Shown here: positions 24,542-37,407 of the stretch, piece after piece | How the letters are laid out: every line of letters begins with the position of its first letter | Position numbering within the stretch: position 1 is the stretch's first letter | From: Rotaria sordida | Taxonomy: Eukaryota; Rotifera; Eurotatoria; Philodinida; Philodinidae | Assembly: GCA_905250125.1 (NCBI GenBank) | Contig: CAJNOL010001103.1 | Span: 1 to 64,000 of the forward strand | Direction of reading: 5' to 3' | DNA: 64,000 nucleotides | The notes under the pieces: generated by a model | Databases searched by the model: none | Told to the model about the DNA's origin: nothing | Seen by the model: only the letters and a program-made list of their open reading frames with translations | Made by a program: the position numbers and the translations under genes

Positions 24542-25460
24542 TAATAAATGTATATGATGTTTAAATCTCACTCATCTATTTGTACTCGTCAAATATAGCA
24601 GAAGAACAAAAATTTTTCTACCATCGAACGCTTGATAACCATTTTTTTAATTGTTTCCATGCCAATGTCGTTCACAAGATTGCTTTTATAAACAAAAACA
24701 TATACAGATGGCATTGGATGATGAGATTCCAATTTCAAAAAGGTTAAATTTGGGTAAACTAATAAATACATTGAATAAAATTTTGTTTCTGCAAAAAAAG
24801 AAGATATTGACAAAGTCTTTTTGTTTTTTTTTAATTGCATTGTTATAAATCGTAATGAAATTGATGATTCGTATCATAATCTTTTTACAATTATTTTATT
24901 CATTTCCTTAATTGTATTATTCACCATTGGAAGTCTTTGAAATAATTAAATTTATTTGTAAAATTGAATGTATATCATTTATATGTTTTTTTTTCATATC
25001 TCACACTTAAGGCTTTCTATCAGAAACTGTAATTTTCGTCAAAAAGTTCGATTTTGAAATTTTGATGCAACCTTCAATGTCTAATACCATTTACCAAATT
25101 TATTATACTTTTTCACGGTTTTTTCAAAGTAGATTTTTCTATTTTTTTCTGTTCTTGTGTCAAAGATTTCTCGACCATTTCAAGACTATGTGCGGCACAG
25201 CCTTCCTGATATACTATATAAATGTTCAGTTCTATAAATGAGCGATGAGATCCCAATTGGTCACACCTAGGTCTGAAACAGAGTTAGACGGATATTGAGA
25301 ACAGGTAAACTATAAAGAAGACATGGAAACTGAAGGCGCATATTTCACTTTTTTTCTCTTAAAAGTTGACGACGACGATCATGGGCAATTATTTCACTAT
25401 TAGTAATCACAATCGTACTAATACTGATCAAGCCTGATTGACACCATAGACTACTTCTAA

Positions 25461-26047
25461 CTAATACTCATTTCAAAAAGGAAAAAGTGTGAGTATTTTT
25501 TGAATAATTTTTGATAGAAACTAGATAGAGAGATTCGGTTTTTAACGTTTAAAGTAGGAGATGAAGCTGCATCGAATAGTCTATATCAGATTTCTCTGAC
25601 AAGTTTTCTCAGAGTCTCTCGCCAATTTTTTCAAAAACTCCAGGCTTTTAGACAAGTTTATAAGGCAGATTTTTCGTTGAAAAAATGAGAAAAAAAAAGT
25701 CAATTTTCTGTGAAAAATCTGCCGATAACATGCAGTAAAATGTATATCACTGATGATTGGCTAAAGCTTACAACATAGGACTTACAGAATTTATAGATAT
25801 TCAGTTAATGATTCTAGTACACTCCTGGAAATTGAGATCGTAAAACTTTTATATTAGATAATCCTTTGTGTTTAACAAACTTGATGGTAGACTCTGAGAA
25901 AACTTGTTAAAAAAAACCTCTAGTATAGATGATTCGATGCAGTTTCATCTTCTCTTCTAAACGATGAAAATCGCACTTCTCTACCTAGTTTCTATCAAAA
26001 GTTATTCAAAACATACTCACACGTTTTCTTATTTGAAATGAGTATTT
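25461..26047. repeat. Imperfect palindrome with inner stem
   Basis: The outer arms, about 25461-25620 and 25885-26047, pair as CTAATACTCATTTCAAA with TTTGAAATGAGTATTTG, GATAGAAACTAGATAGAG with CTACCTAGTTTCTATC, and GACAAGTTTTCTCAGAGTC with GACTCTGAGAAAACTTGT. A second, shorter stem (GGCAGATTTTTC near 25660 with GAAAAATCTGCC near 25714) lies inside. Confidence 0.72.
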
Positions 26048-26775
26048 GAATTTCATTCAATTTAATTAATTTAGGTATACATAATAACTAATTGAAATAT
26101 GATTATTTTTCAAATGATCTCATCAGTATTGATGACTGTCGTACTCTGATCCTTGTTTGGTATCCAATTTGAGGAGAAATTTTGCCAGACTCTACAATAT
26201 GAAATGAATGATCAAAATAGGCAGTCGTTTCTTAGAACATTTTGCAAAAAACTGAGTCAGTGTTTGAAAAATTTGCTCGAAGATAATCAACATAGAAAAA
26301 ATTTGATTTATGAACATCAAATACCGTTCTATAGAAGAAAAATACTTTTAATCCACTCTCTATTGTTATCATTTTAGATAACTAGGACTTTGATTTCTAT
26401 GAAATCTGGTAGATTAAGTCATGTGTGTTATCATATGTTTCTAATTGAAATGATCTATACAAAACAATGACGAATATCTTCAAAGGTGAAACTTACTCAC
26501 GGACAACTACAGCTCTAAGCTACGTGAAATATCATTATGATTGCCCAAGAACGTAATATGTCTATCAACTAACTCTTTCTTCATCCAATCCAGGACGAAA
26601 GAGATATGTAAAATAAATATGTAATTATTGAGTTTCAGGCCTTATAATACATGGATGTATCAGTCCTTAAAAATTACTGAAACGGTCAACGCCAAACATA
26701 AGAGATTTTGTATTGTAAAAATAGCCCTTTTTGATACAGGAAACGGAGAGATATATTTATGGTATTGGTTAGTTT

Positions 26776-27412
26776 TGACTGACGAGGAAGCATTCCCAAG
26801 TGTCAGATCGCTTTTGAGTCGAGCGTATGCGCATCATGTAGGCCTTAATAATGTATGAATACTCTGAAAAAAGTTCGTACCGCTAGCTTATTACTGTCGA
26901 GATATTGCATTTTTACTGTATTTATAAGGAAAAAACTGTGGTCCCCCTCAGGAACACTAGAAAAACTGAGTTTCGAATTTCAACTTGAAACTTTGCATAG
27001 AGATAGGTCTTAGTGCGAATAGTTTATTGTGAAAGTTTCAGATCTTTTGATTGCTCCTAGTGTGAAACAAGAACGTCGGAATCTGCTGGTGTATATAAGC
27101 TATTTTACTATAGCTGTATCTTAGGATATGAACAACGAAAAGATCTGAAACTTTCACAATAAACTATTCTCACTGAGATCTATCTCTATGCAAAGTTTCA
27201 AGTTGAAATTCGAAACTTAGTTTTTCTAGTGTTCCTGAGGGGGATACGGCTTTTTTTCTTAAGCATACAGTAAAAATACAATATCTCGGCAATAATAAGC
27301 TAGCGGCACAAACTTTTTTCAGAGTGTTCATAGATCACTAGAGCCTACATGATGCGCATATGCTCAACTCAAAAGCGATGCGACAGTTGGGAATGTTCTC
27401 TCGTAAGTCGTT
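26776..27412. repeat. Palindrome, arms about 290 bp, short spacer
   Basis: Arms at about 26776-27068 and 27130-27412 pair closely. TACATGATGCGCATATGC matches inverted with GCGTATGCGCATCATGTA, CTAGTGTTCCTGAGGGGG with CCCCCTCAGGAACACTAG, and GAAACTTTCACAATAAACTA with TAGTTTATTGTGAAAGTTTC. The inner part resembles the palindrome at 508-1075. The 26628-26858 open frame overlaps the left arm and is not believed. Confidence 0.82.
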
Positions 27413-30400
27413 TTCAAAACTTTCTAGAGAATTGGAAAAATCGGATGGTGAATGATATTCAATGTTCTGAATAGGAAATTGTTCTCTGTTCAAAGTACTA
27501 TTAAAAGATCATGATTATCGTAATTTGGATGAAAAATAACCTTTTTCTTAATAACTGACTATTTCTGAACGGGTAAATGGAAAACTGAGTTTGAAACAAT
27601 CAAAATTCCCTCAAAACAAGCTCAATGCGTTTAACCGTCTTGGATACAATCTTCTTTCAAAACATTCATGGTGTGCTTTTCTGATTAGAATTTCTTTACT
27701 GTACGTTGCTGTTAGCAGAAAACTGAATTTCTAATCAATTCTGTCCTCTCATACTATTTCTGCACTTTTCACAATAATGGCTCAACAAACAACATAATAT
27801 ACTGTTTAGCTGAAAGAAATAATTGAAAACCCTGTCAGATTCATATTTTTCTTTATTTATTATGATAAGTAAAAATCTGTGCTTTTCCACAAAAAAGGAA
27901 AAAAAATAAAGCAAAATAACAACAAAGAAACAACAACAAAACTAATAATAGGAGATCTGATATTCAATACTTGGAATAAATCATCACTTTCAAAAGTAAA
28001 AGACCCAACAATCATTACATATGACTAGAAAAGGAAGAGAATAATAATAATAAGAAGAATCGTCCATCCATATATATGTTATATAGACGGTGGCCATGAC
28101 AAAATCTGTGTTGCATTTCGCCGTAATATTTGCATTAAAATTTTTAAGAAATGCAGAAATTATTAAAATGATTGTCACGATGCGAAGTCTACGAAAGTGT
28201 AGACCAACGAGTATTTCGATGGTCAATAAGATCCATTTTTCATACGTTTTTCTGAAATAAAAACACAGAAAAGGTGCATCATTCATTTATGAATAATAGA
28301 AAGCGAAAGCAGTATTAACGTTGAGATAACAAAATAAGGTCTTCGAGTGGAAAATAGTTTTTCGACTGCAACTATGCTCATTGTATTGTTCATAGCGATT
28401 AGTCTGATTCCCTAACTTGGCTTGAATCTGTGGACCTTTTAAGGTTGAGCTGTGAGTGTTATTTTACTCGCTTCTCAAACTGTTATAAGGTATGTCAGAA
28501 AAGCAAGTGAATTAATTGTTTTTCATCTGAAAATTGCCATTTGGATAAATCTCATCGTTAATAGAATGTCCTAAAAGTTACCGTCAAAATATATCTTTCC
28601 ATCTCGAGATATGGAGTTCTTTAAGGATTCATATTTTAATTAAAAAAATTGGAAACACTTGATCTACTTAAAAAACCAATATTTCGAAGAAGCATTCGTT
28701 CGAGCTGAGTTTTGCGGTAACATCTGACAACGATGAGACCCGTCTGTGTGCCAAAGTTTAGACTAACTTCAAAGACTTAGATATTCAATCGTAGTTACAA
28801 TATCACACAACTGACTATAACCGTTTTAATGACTACAGTGCCGATCGAAAAGAAAGTTCACACTTGGAATTATCCCCTTGGGATCAGTAGTCCATTAGCA
28901 TGTTAGTTGTAATGTGAGTGAAAGAAGCTTTGACAAACTTACAGCTTATCTGTTGTACTCATATTTTTTTATATAATTTTTCCTTTGACATTTCTTCGTA
29001 TATTGACAATTGTCCATTGTCAGAAACTTTGGAGTCAAAGTTGTAAGCTTGGTTTCTAAAATGTATGAATCAAAGCATGGAGTAAATGTTGAATTGACTA
29101 GAAAAAATTTGAGTCTTGATTTTTGAAAATATTGATGTAAACAGTGAAGAGGTTATGATTTTTTAGCACTGGCTCATTTGCTAGTGGAGTTCTTTTGAGA
29201 ACTGAGTAATCATGAACAATCGAAAGGCTGACAGGGCTATATTTTCTTTGCTGACTCCTTGCAGTTCGGTTAGCTGATATATACTATATATATATATCGG
29301 ATTGTCGAAATTAAAAGGCGGTATCAGTATTTCATCAATATTTTTTCAATTTTTTGCTCACTAAGGTTGGAACAATTTTTTAAACAATTTCTTCTTTAAT
29401 TCTCTTCAAGAATGCTTTAAAACAGTTGATGTTAGATAGGAAGTGAGAAAATCAATATAAAACTATTTTAAGGCTACAACATGTTGAAACTTCTAAGCGG
29501 TTTATTCAAGGGATTCCGACTGTTTCCTATAGTTCTACAAATTGAAGAAATCCTGACACAGGTCGTTTGCATAAATCAGAATCTATTTTCTGTGGCGAAC
29601 AGTAAAGTCAGTGTCAACACCGATTCATTTTAACTCAACAAGAGATTTTTACAAATGTGCCAAAAATTGAACAGATTTAGTTTATTTTTACATCTCGTTC
29701 ATTACGGAAAAATATCGTAATCAAAGTCTCAAGTTTTGTTGCTTATGTCCCCTTAAATTAAAAGCGAAAATTAGCGTAAAGGATTCATCGTCGATTGATG
29801 TGTGAGATTTTCTTGATCATTTCCAAAATTTTCTTTCGAAAAGCAATTTTTTCAAAACTCGAAAAAGACGCCATATTTATCCTATAATAAACTTTCTGAT
29901 GCAAAACAAATTTGATTGCAATTGAATGGTAGGTTCTTCCAACTCTGCAAAATAGCTTCTATGTTTTTAGTGCCTCGCACTACGTATCAATAAACAAAAC
30001 AAAGAAACTTGTTCTTTTTCAAGAATGTTGACTATGTTGAAACTTCCAAATATTATTTTTGTTCAATTATTTAGATTTACAATTGGACATAACCTATTCT
30101 CATATTTTCTTGAAGGAAATTGAATGGAAATCTTTCACAAGTAGTTCAAGTCTTCAACAATGAAAAATGAAAGAAATATCAATAAGATACTAGCATGAAA
30201 ATTTTATCTAGACTACCCGATAATAATGAGACATCGTGAATAGATCATATGAATGAAATTACAGGCACTTTTGGTCTATTTGTAGTGGTTGATGAGGGAA
30301 AAACAATAAGGAAAGTGACATTGTCCTTAATTTCATTGGTGTGTTACATATCAATATTACCAGTTATAAACAAAAGAAGGCATTTATTTCACTAATATAT

Positions 30401-31099
30401 ATGGAGTACATGGACAGTACTAACAGATATTCTCAGTAAGGATGGCATTTTAAGCTTACTTTAAACTTTAGCTATTTAATTAGAGTATTTTTAGAGTTTA
30501 AATGCCATCTTTAAATCTGACTGGGATTTACTACTTATGAAAGAAATATAGTCGGGAATTTCTGATATTATACGTCGTAATTTCTACACTAGTTGTTGAA
30601 GTAGTTTCTACGAAATTCTAGCCACGATTAATAGTTTGTCTTCGCTTCCATTCAATGTGATTAATCGACCTTTTATCATTGTCTTATTTTACAGTCCTCT
30701 TCTAATTACATTCTTTTTATCAAGCATGCCTAAACTCTGCATTAATGAACGAATATATGTGGCAGATACATAAGTAGATTAAAATGTAAAGGGAAAGTTC
30801 ATGCGAAATTTGTTACAAACTCAATATAAATTCAGTTCTATTCATTTTCACAGAAACTTTAGAAATTTTACTGATGCCTACTATATTCACAGTGAACTCA
30901 TAATCATCAAAATTTTTCAGGGTCAGGCTACTGCCATGATTCTTAAAAAACTATTCCGCAATAACTTTTTGAAGATTTGACAATAGGTCAACCGTTCTTA
31001 CTCTGACTGCACTATCTGATTTACAGCTCATGTTCTTTACGAAGACGTATTGATAATTGATAGGGGCTTGAAAGACTCCGTCAAATTCTTAAAAATTCT

Positions 31100-33430
31100 T
31101 GGATTACAGTTTTTCATAATAGTAGCTATCGCCCTTTTGAAATGCCATCGTTTTCCATCATTTTGAGTTGATATTTTGAGAACGTGCTAGTCTCAGTGCA
31201 CCCTGATCAGAAGCATTGTCCTGCCTTCAATTCGTTGATATTGGCTAGAGTTATGAGTTCAACACTATTACCATCTTGTGAAGATCATATCTCAGTCATT
31301 TTTTGACATTCATTTTCGCACAATCTTTCATCCGAAACTCGAGTGACGCATCTATCTTCAATGCGAATTTGCTAAGGAATCAGTTCAAAACTAGAAAGAT
31401 GTGATCATCGTACTGAAAATCTTCGTTAAGCAGTAGTGAGTCTCGATTTTGAGCCTGGTATTAGGGCTGATTAATTTACGTTTAAAATAATAATTAAATC
31501 CAGGCATAAATTTTAAAAAATTTAAATTTAATATGTAAACTTAAATTCCTTTAAATTGATCAAAATCTAATTTAATCTAATTTCAATCAAATTTCAATCA
31601 AGTTTAAATTTATTTAAATTACTTAAATTAATTTAAACTACTGAAATCAGTCTAAATCAATTTAGATTATCTAAATGAGTTTAAATTTATTTAAATTACT
31701 TCAATCAATTCAAATTAATCTAAATTCAATTTAAATTGATTTAAATCCAATCAAAACTAATTTAAATCCAATTGAAATTATATTATATCACTTTTAGTCG
31801 AGTTAAATTTAAGTTAAACTAATTTAAATGTAATTTAAATTAATTTAAGTTAAATTTAAATTTGTTTGGTTGTCTCTTGGAAAAAAGCAACCTTTCATCT
31901 CGAAAGTATGCTATCGAATATATTTTTATGAGTATTTTTATATCAATAGAAAATAGCAGCAACGAAGCACGACTTTTTTATATGGAGTCTTTTGTTCCGA
32001 TAATCGGATTTTAACATATGATATCAGTCTATTTTTTTAATTTTTATTTAGTTTTTTTTGAAGTTATGTATTCTGACAATAGAGATGATCAATTTAAATT
32101 TAAAAAAAGTTATTAAATCCAGAAATAAATTTTGAATTTATTCTACATGAAAATTTAAATTGATTTTAAATTTAAATTGACAAGAATTTAAGTTTAAAAT
32201 AAATTAACAGGATAATACCACTCCTACCAAGTATCGATAACTCAAGCTGGTCTCGATCAATTCAGTTGAAAAACTTAGTACTATATTATTATAGGCCTGA
32301 AAGTTTCTGATGAAATTCTCAGAACCGTAGATCAACGTAGAGACGTGATAGAACCATCGGAAAAACTCATCACAGCATAGCTTACCAACTGATGGAATTG
32401 TGATATTATGCAACGAGCTTGAGATCCAAGACATTTGGTATATATGTTTGCAAGAGCTACAAAAACTAAGAATAAATCATTCGAATACGAAACGGCGAAC
32501 GAACATTTTCTTAGATGATATTTCATTTAGACTTGTTCCACGAACGAGAAACAGTGTATCGAAGCATAAAGTATGTCTTTATTTCGATAGATTTGGTTCC
32601 AAAACCATTTTGCTGATATCATAAGATTTTTGCTTCATCAATTACATTTGTCTTTATGTCATCTATGATGCGCTGACTCAAAAAGAGCTTTTTCTCATCA
32701 CTAAATGTCAAATGACTAGTAGAGAAGAGCATCATGTACATAGATGCGATGTTTATCGTTTTTTGAACAAGTATAAATGAAATACCATCTAAGGAAATGT
32801 TTGTTTATCATTTCGTATTCAAATGATTTATGGCTGCTTGTTTTTAAGCACTAACTGCAAACATGTATACCAACTTTCTTGGTTCGGAAGCTCGTTCATA
32901 ATATTACAATTCCATCAATTGCCACGCTGTGCTGCGGTGAAATTTTCCAATGATTCTATCACGGCTCTACGTTGAGCTAAAGTTATAAAAATTTCATAAC
33001 AAATATTTGGGTTTATGATAACATATTACTAAAACTTTAGATTGCATAGATTGAGACCAGCTTGAATTATCGATACCAGATTCAAAATCAGGGCTTACTA
33101 CTACTTAATGAAGATTTTCAATACGATAGTTAGATCTCCGTTATTTTGAACTGATTGGTTAATGAATTCTTACTGAAGATAGCCGTGTCACTGCGCTTCT
33201 GAATGAGGAGTTACACGAAAATAAATGTAGAAAAATGACCGAGATATGCTCTTCACAAGATAATAATAGTGTTGAACTGATAAATTTAAAGAATATCAAC
33301 GGATTGAAGACAGGATGGTGCTCTTAATCAGAGTGCATTGAAGTCAGCACATACTTAAAGGATTAACTCAAAATGATGGATAACGATGGCATTGAAGAGT
33401 AGCTTTATAGTAGCTAATTTCTGGAGTTCA
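31100..33430. repeat. Long palindrome whose left arm is split by an insertion
   Basis: The right arm (about 32760-33430) is continuous. Its reverse complement is found on the left in two pieces, about 31100-31457 and about 32237-32545. Examples are AAATGCCATCG...CATCATTTTGAGTT against AACTCAAAATGATGG...CGATGGCATT for the outer piece, and CGATAACTCAAGCTGGTCTC against GAGACCAGCTTGAATTATCG for the inner piece. The roughly 780 bp in between is foreign to the palindrome. Confidence 0.78.
31457..32219. mobile_element. TTTAAAT-rich insertion nested in the palindrome arm
   Basis: The segment interrupts the left palindrome arm and starts GGTATTAGGGCTGATTAATT. Its right end, AAATTAACAGGATAATACC, is an imperfect inverted copy, so it has short TIRs. 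Inside, long tracts of AATTTAAAT-type sequence (31480-31870 and 32090-32200) occur. A block TTAAATCCAG(G/A)(C/A)ATAAATTTT occurs near both ends in direct orientation (about 31494 and 32113). There is no coding capacity. It post-dates the palindrome. Confidence 0.6.
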
Positions 33431-34702
33431 TTTCATACAGAATTTCGAAAAGTTTTCCTCTCAAAAAAAAAACAATCGCAACGATACGAAAATAACACTA
33501 TAAAGATTTAGAGGTTCTACCTGAGCACTAGAAAATTCGCTCAATACTCCTGACTACGAACGCTTTCCAAAGAGACTGGACTTTCGAAAGACATACACTT
33601 ACTCGTTGAATTTGTGTGAAATCTTGTATGTTTATCAGCATAATAACACTGTAATCTATCGATCTTGTTCTATGAGTGAGAATAACGCGCTCTGTTGCCT
33701 ATATATTCACCGCAAAATCAGGTCGATGTTTGACTACAAATATCTATATATAGACTAATAAAGCATGATTTATTTATCATATATTGCCTTTGTTTCATAC
33801 AAATATTACCGTCGTTTTGCTTGCTCTGTCCCTGATCGTTCCCATACATTAATCGACGTTGATGAAGAGGCAGTTGAATATTCGCTAAAACATGCACTAT
33901 GTGACGTAGTCACCTGTTTTTATTCTACATTCATTGCACAGAATCGACAAAATATTGTAATTTCATTGGCCATCGTTTCTCCTTCAATAGCATAATCTTG
34001 GTCAAGTCAACCCAAAACAACATTTTCACACATTACGGAGGCTATCTGTTTTACATATACAACCACAAGCACAGCCTTCTGTTATTGAAGAATCTAACAG
34101 ATAATCTATTGCCACTCTACAAAACTAAACTCTTATCAACTAAAAAGCATTTTTGAGAAACAGCGGATTTGTTTAAGTGTAGTACTTGCATTATATTAAA
34201 CAAAAGATCATCAACAACGTGTATCAGAACTAGAAATGAAATACGTATATATATTTCAGAAAAAAAGCCAGGTTTCTTGAATAACAAGCTAGACTAAGAT
34301 CTATCAGAAAGCTTTTAATTCTTTTTTAAATATCTATTCTCATGAATCTACAATAGTAAAATGATATAAGAAGGAAAACAAGAAGTTAATTATGAACACC
34401 AATAGTATTCAATCATATGAAGATATTCGTATGAATCTCAGTGTTACTGATGTCATGGTTTTGCAAACTGCTGTACTTTTTATCATTGTCTAAGTAATCG
34501 GTATATCATCTATTGATAATTTATTCATTCGTATTCAATTCATCATAAAATTGAGATCAGGCACCTTTTCAAAATGCTTACTAGATAAGTTTTGTTGAAC
34601 ATAGCAATCAAATGAAATCGCTGATCTTTATGAACACTATTCTGATCAACTTTCTAATTTTACTTTCAAAAAAAAATATAACATTGAATAAAGCAAATAT
34701 AG

Positions 34703-36787
34703 TTATACATTTTGATAAAGAAGACTAACTTCAAACAAAGTCCTGTTTGTTAGAATTGGTGAATTAAGTCGATCAAATTGTTGTATTATATTATTAATTT
34801 TTCTTTTTACTAAATTAGCTGCATATGAATTTTTGATTAATGGTTTTTCAATTAAATTACATTGTTCTATTAATAAAGTTTTTGATGAACAAATATTTAA
34901 TGTACAAAATGTTTGAGTTTTTATTAAGCCTATTTTATATTTCTTTGCTTGGCAGCTGAACCATTTTAATAATTGATCTGTATGTGTTTTCTTTTTGTGA
35001 ATTGTTGTTTCAAATTTTTTACGTTGCTTTATCATTTTTACATCTAAGAATGATAATTCAGAATCTTCTTCGATTTCATTTGTAAATCTGAGATTCGGAT
35101 TTAATGAACTAACGTAATTTAATAATTTTTCAATATTACTTTATTTTCCATTTAAAATAATAAATGTGTTGTCGATGTATTTTCTATAAAATTTAATTTT
35201 GTTATTATCTTCCAATTTTCCTAATCCCTATTCGATATGTTCCATGAACATATCAGTTAGTATAGGAGTCAAAGGACTACCCATACTGACTCCATCTACT
35301 TATAAATATAATTTATCATAAATTCTGAATAGTACATTGTTCACAGCTAAATCGAGTAAGCGAAATCTTTTTTATTTAATTTTTGTACATTCATTATCTT
35401 GTTGTTTCTTTTTCATAAATATTTTAATAGGTAAATAAATTGTTTCATGAACTGGTATATTTGTGAAGAGCGGTTCAACATCTAAACTTAACATTAAATC
35501 ATTTCTCTGTGGTTTTTGTTGTTGGATCAGTTTAGCAAATGTAGATGAGTCTTTAATATATGATTTTAGTTTTGTTCTTGCTTTTTCAAGTAATGTTGTT
35601 AAATATTTAGCTAATTTATAGTTGTAGTTGTTTGTTGTAGAAATGATCGATCTTAAGGATATTTCTTGTTTATGAATTTTTGGTTGATAATATACGACGG
35701 CACATCTTGATCCAGATGTTCTTATGAAATTATAATCTTGTTTAGTCAACCTCTTATACTTTTTTAAATCATATATACGATAATTTAATTTATTTTCCAT
35801 CTTTTTCATAATATTTTCAATTGTATTTTGATTTCCAATTTCATCTATATCTTTCATTTTTTGACATGTTTCATCTGTGGATCGTAATTCTTCCACTTTA
35901 ATTTTATATTGTTTATTATCTATAGTAACACATAATGATCTTCTATCAGCTTCCATCATAACAATAGTTTCATCTCTCATTAATACTTTTAATGTTGTTA
36001 ATTCACTTGGATCAGTATTTATAATTTACTTTTTTTTGTTCATTTTTAACGATTGATAAGCTGCTCCTTTTGCACCATTAAAAATACATTGATCTAAAGA
36101 TTTTATTTCTGATTCTTCTAGTTGTTTTAAGGTGTTATAAGCCAGCATTTCAATATTTGTTTTGAATTTGGTAATGCCTTTGATTTTTGCTTCAATACAG
36201 AACTGTAAATCTTATAATACAATAGATTCTTCTTCAGCAAACACTTCACGAGACGAGATATTGTGCATAACTTTTTTGACATCAACTTGGTCTAATTTAA
36301 TATTACCTTTGGATAGATGTTGTATTTTATCTTTATGAATTGTTCTAATTTTTGTTTCTTCTTTTTGTTTTAATCTATCAAAATGTTGTTTTAATAGTTG
36401 ACATTCAAATGCATTGATTTTATCATTAATTGTTGATAATAATTTTTGATTTTGTTCTTCTAGTTTGTATATTTGTTTGCATTTGTTATAATATTCGAAT
36501 TGTAAATAATACCGTTGATGTTGTTGATAAACTTCCTGATTCATATACGTTTTATTCTAAAATTTATATTTGACGAACTTTGGTGTTAAATTATACATTA
36601 AACCAATCCTGACAAATTCACTATCACATTTCGTTTTTAAGAGTTTTAAGAATAGTTTTTCATAACTTCTTATATCTTTCACTATATCTTTCTCATAATT
36701 TGAATACAGGTGTTTAATAATATGGATTTCGTTCAATGAAATATTTTTAAATAGACTAATAACGAATAATAAGAGTTCATTGATCAT
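34703..36787 (-). mobile_element. Degenerate Penelope-like retroelement (reverse transcriptase), nonsense-disrupted
   Basis: Read on the minus strand from 36787 to 34703, a single frame of about 695 codons encodes a Penelope-like reverse transcriptase interrupted only by stop codons (about seven, the first near 36557). RT landmarks are YYQPKIHKQEISLRSIIS, LMLSLDVEPLFTNIPV (motif A Asp), GVSMGSPLTPILTDMFMEHI (motif B) and FYRKYIDNTFII (motif C, with Asn in place of the second Asp). After them come LSFLDVKM and KIGLIKTQTFCTLNICS, typical of the region after the RT core. The N-terminal third is Lys/Gln/Glu-rich. No GIY-YIG endonuclease domain follows, so it is either of the endonuclease-lacking type known from rotifer telomeres or is 3' truncated. 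It is not able to encode a functional protein as it stands. Confidence 0.87.
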
Positions 36788-36814
36788 TTTATTTGAATTT
36801 ATTTAAAAAAAAAC

Positions 36815-37066
36815 TTGTGAATATTTCGGACCAATCTTCAGTCCATTTTCAGCACAAGTGACAAGTAAAAAATAAAAAAATTTTAAAGTATAACTATTCT
36901 TTTCTTTTCTTTTCCATTGAAATGCCACAAGTAAACATTTCCCCCCTTGCATTCCAATGTAAACGGAAAGAAAAGAATAGTTATACATTAGAATATTTTT
37001 TATTGTTTACTTGCCATTTGTGCTGGAAATGGACTGAGGATCAGTTCGAAATATTCCCAAGGTTTT
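36815..37066. repeat. Palindromic leader of the Penelope-like element
   Basis: Immediately upstream of the element's frame, the arm 36815-36908 (GAATATTTCGGACC...TATAACTATTCTTTTC) is inverted at about 36971-37060 (AGAATAGTTATACATT...GGATCAGTTCGAAATATTC). About 60 bp lies between, including the unpaired CATTTCCCCCCTTGC. The arms differ at scattered positions. Such inverted leader structures fit Penelope-like elements, whose ends often carry pseudo-LTR or inverted repeats. Confidence 0.72.
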
Positions 37067-37307
37067 TGAATAAATTCTAATAAGATAATCAATGAACTCG
37101 TATTATTCGTACTTATTCTATTTTAAATATATTTTATTGAATGAAATCCAAACAAAATAACAGCGTTGAATTTAGCAAGTTCAATAAAAATTACATCATT
37201 CGAAAGAGCATAAAAAGCTGAACAAAATATACTAATTTTCTCAAAGGAGTACTCTTAAGTCTCCAGAAAAAATTATTAAAACAAATTTTACAGCAGAAAT
37301 AACGAGG

Positions 37308-37407
37308 NNNNNNNNNNNNNNNNNNNNNNNNNNNNNNNNNNNNNNNNNNNNNNNNNNNNNNNNNNNNNNNNNNNNNNNNNNNNNNNNNNNNNNNNNNNNN
37401 NNNNNNN
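37308..37407. other. Assembly gap, 100 Ns
   Basis: Exactly 100 unknown bases, the usual placeholder length, so the real distance is unknown. Linkage between sequence left and right of it rests on scaffolding. Confidence 0.99.

Larger units (their letters stand above)
24542..34702. other. Ten-kilobase repeat-rich desert
   Basis: No intact gene was found between the coiled-coil gene and the Penelope-like element. Palindromes at 25461-26047, 26776-27412 and 31100-33430 and a nested insertion at 31457-32219 account for part of it. A smaller inverted pair sits near 30430-30520 (GATGGCATTTTAA facing TTTAAATGCCATC). Open frames at 26153, 26628, 27990, 32204-32624 and 33765 lack recognisable domains or splice context; those in the palindromes are by-products of the repeats. 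Confidence 0.55.

Noticed and set aside
34703-36787. Stop codons in the retroelement as evidence of a variant genetic code
   Set aside because: Neighbouring genes use TAA and TGA normally as terminators, so the stops are mutations.
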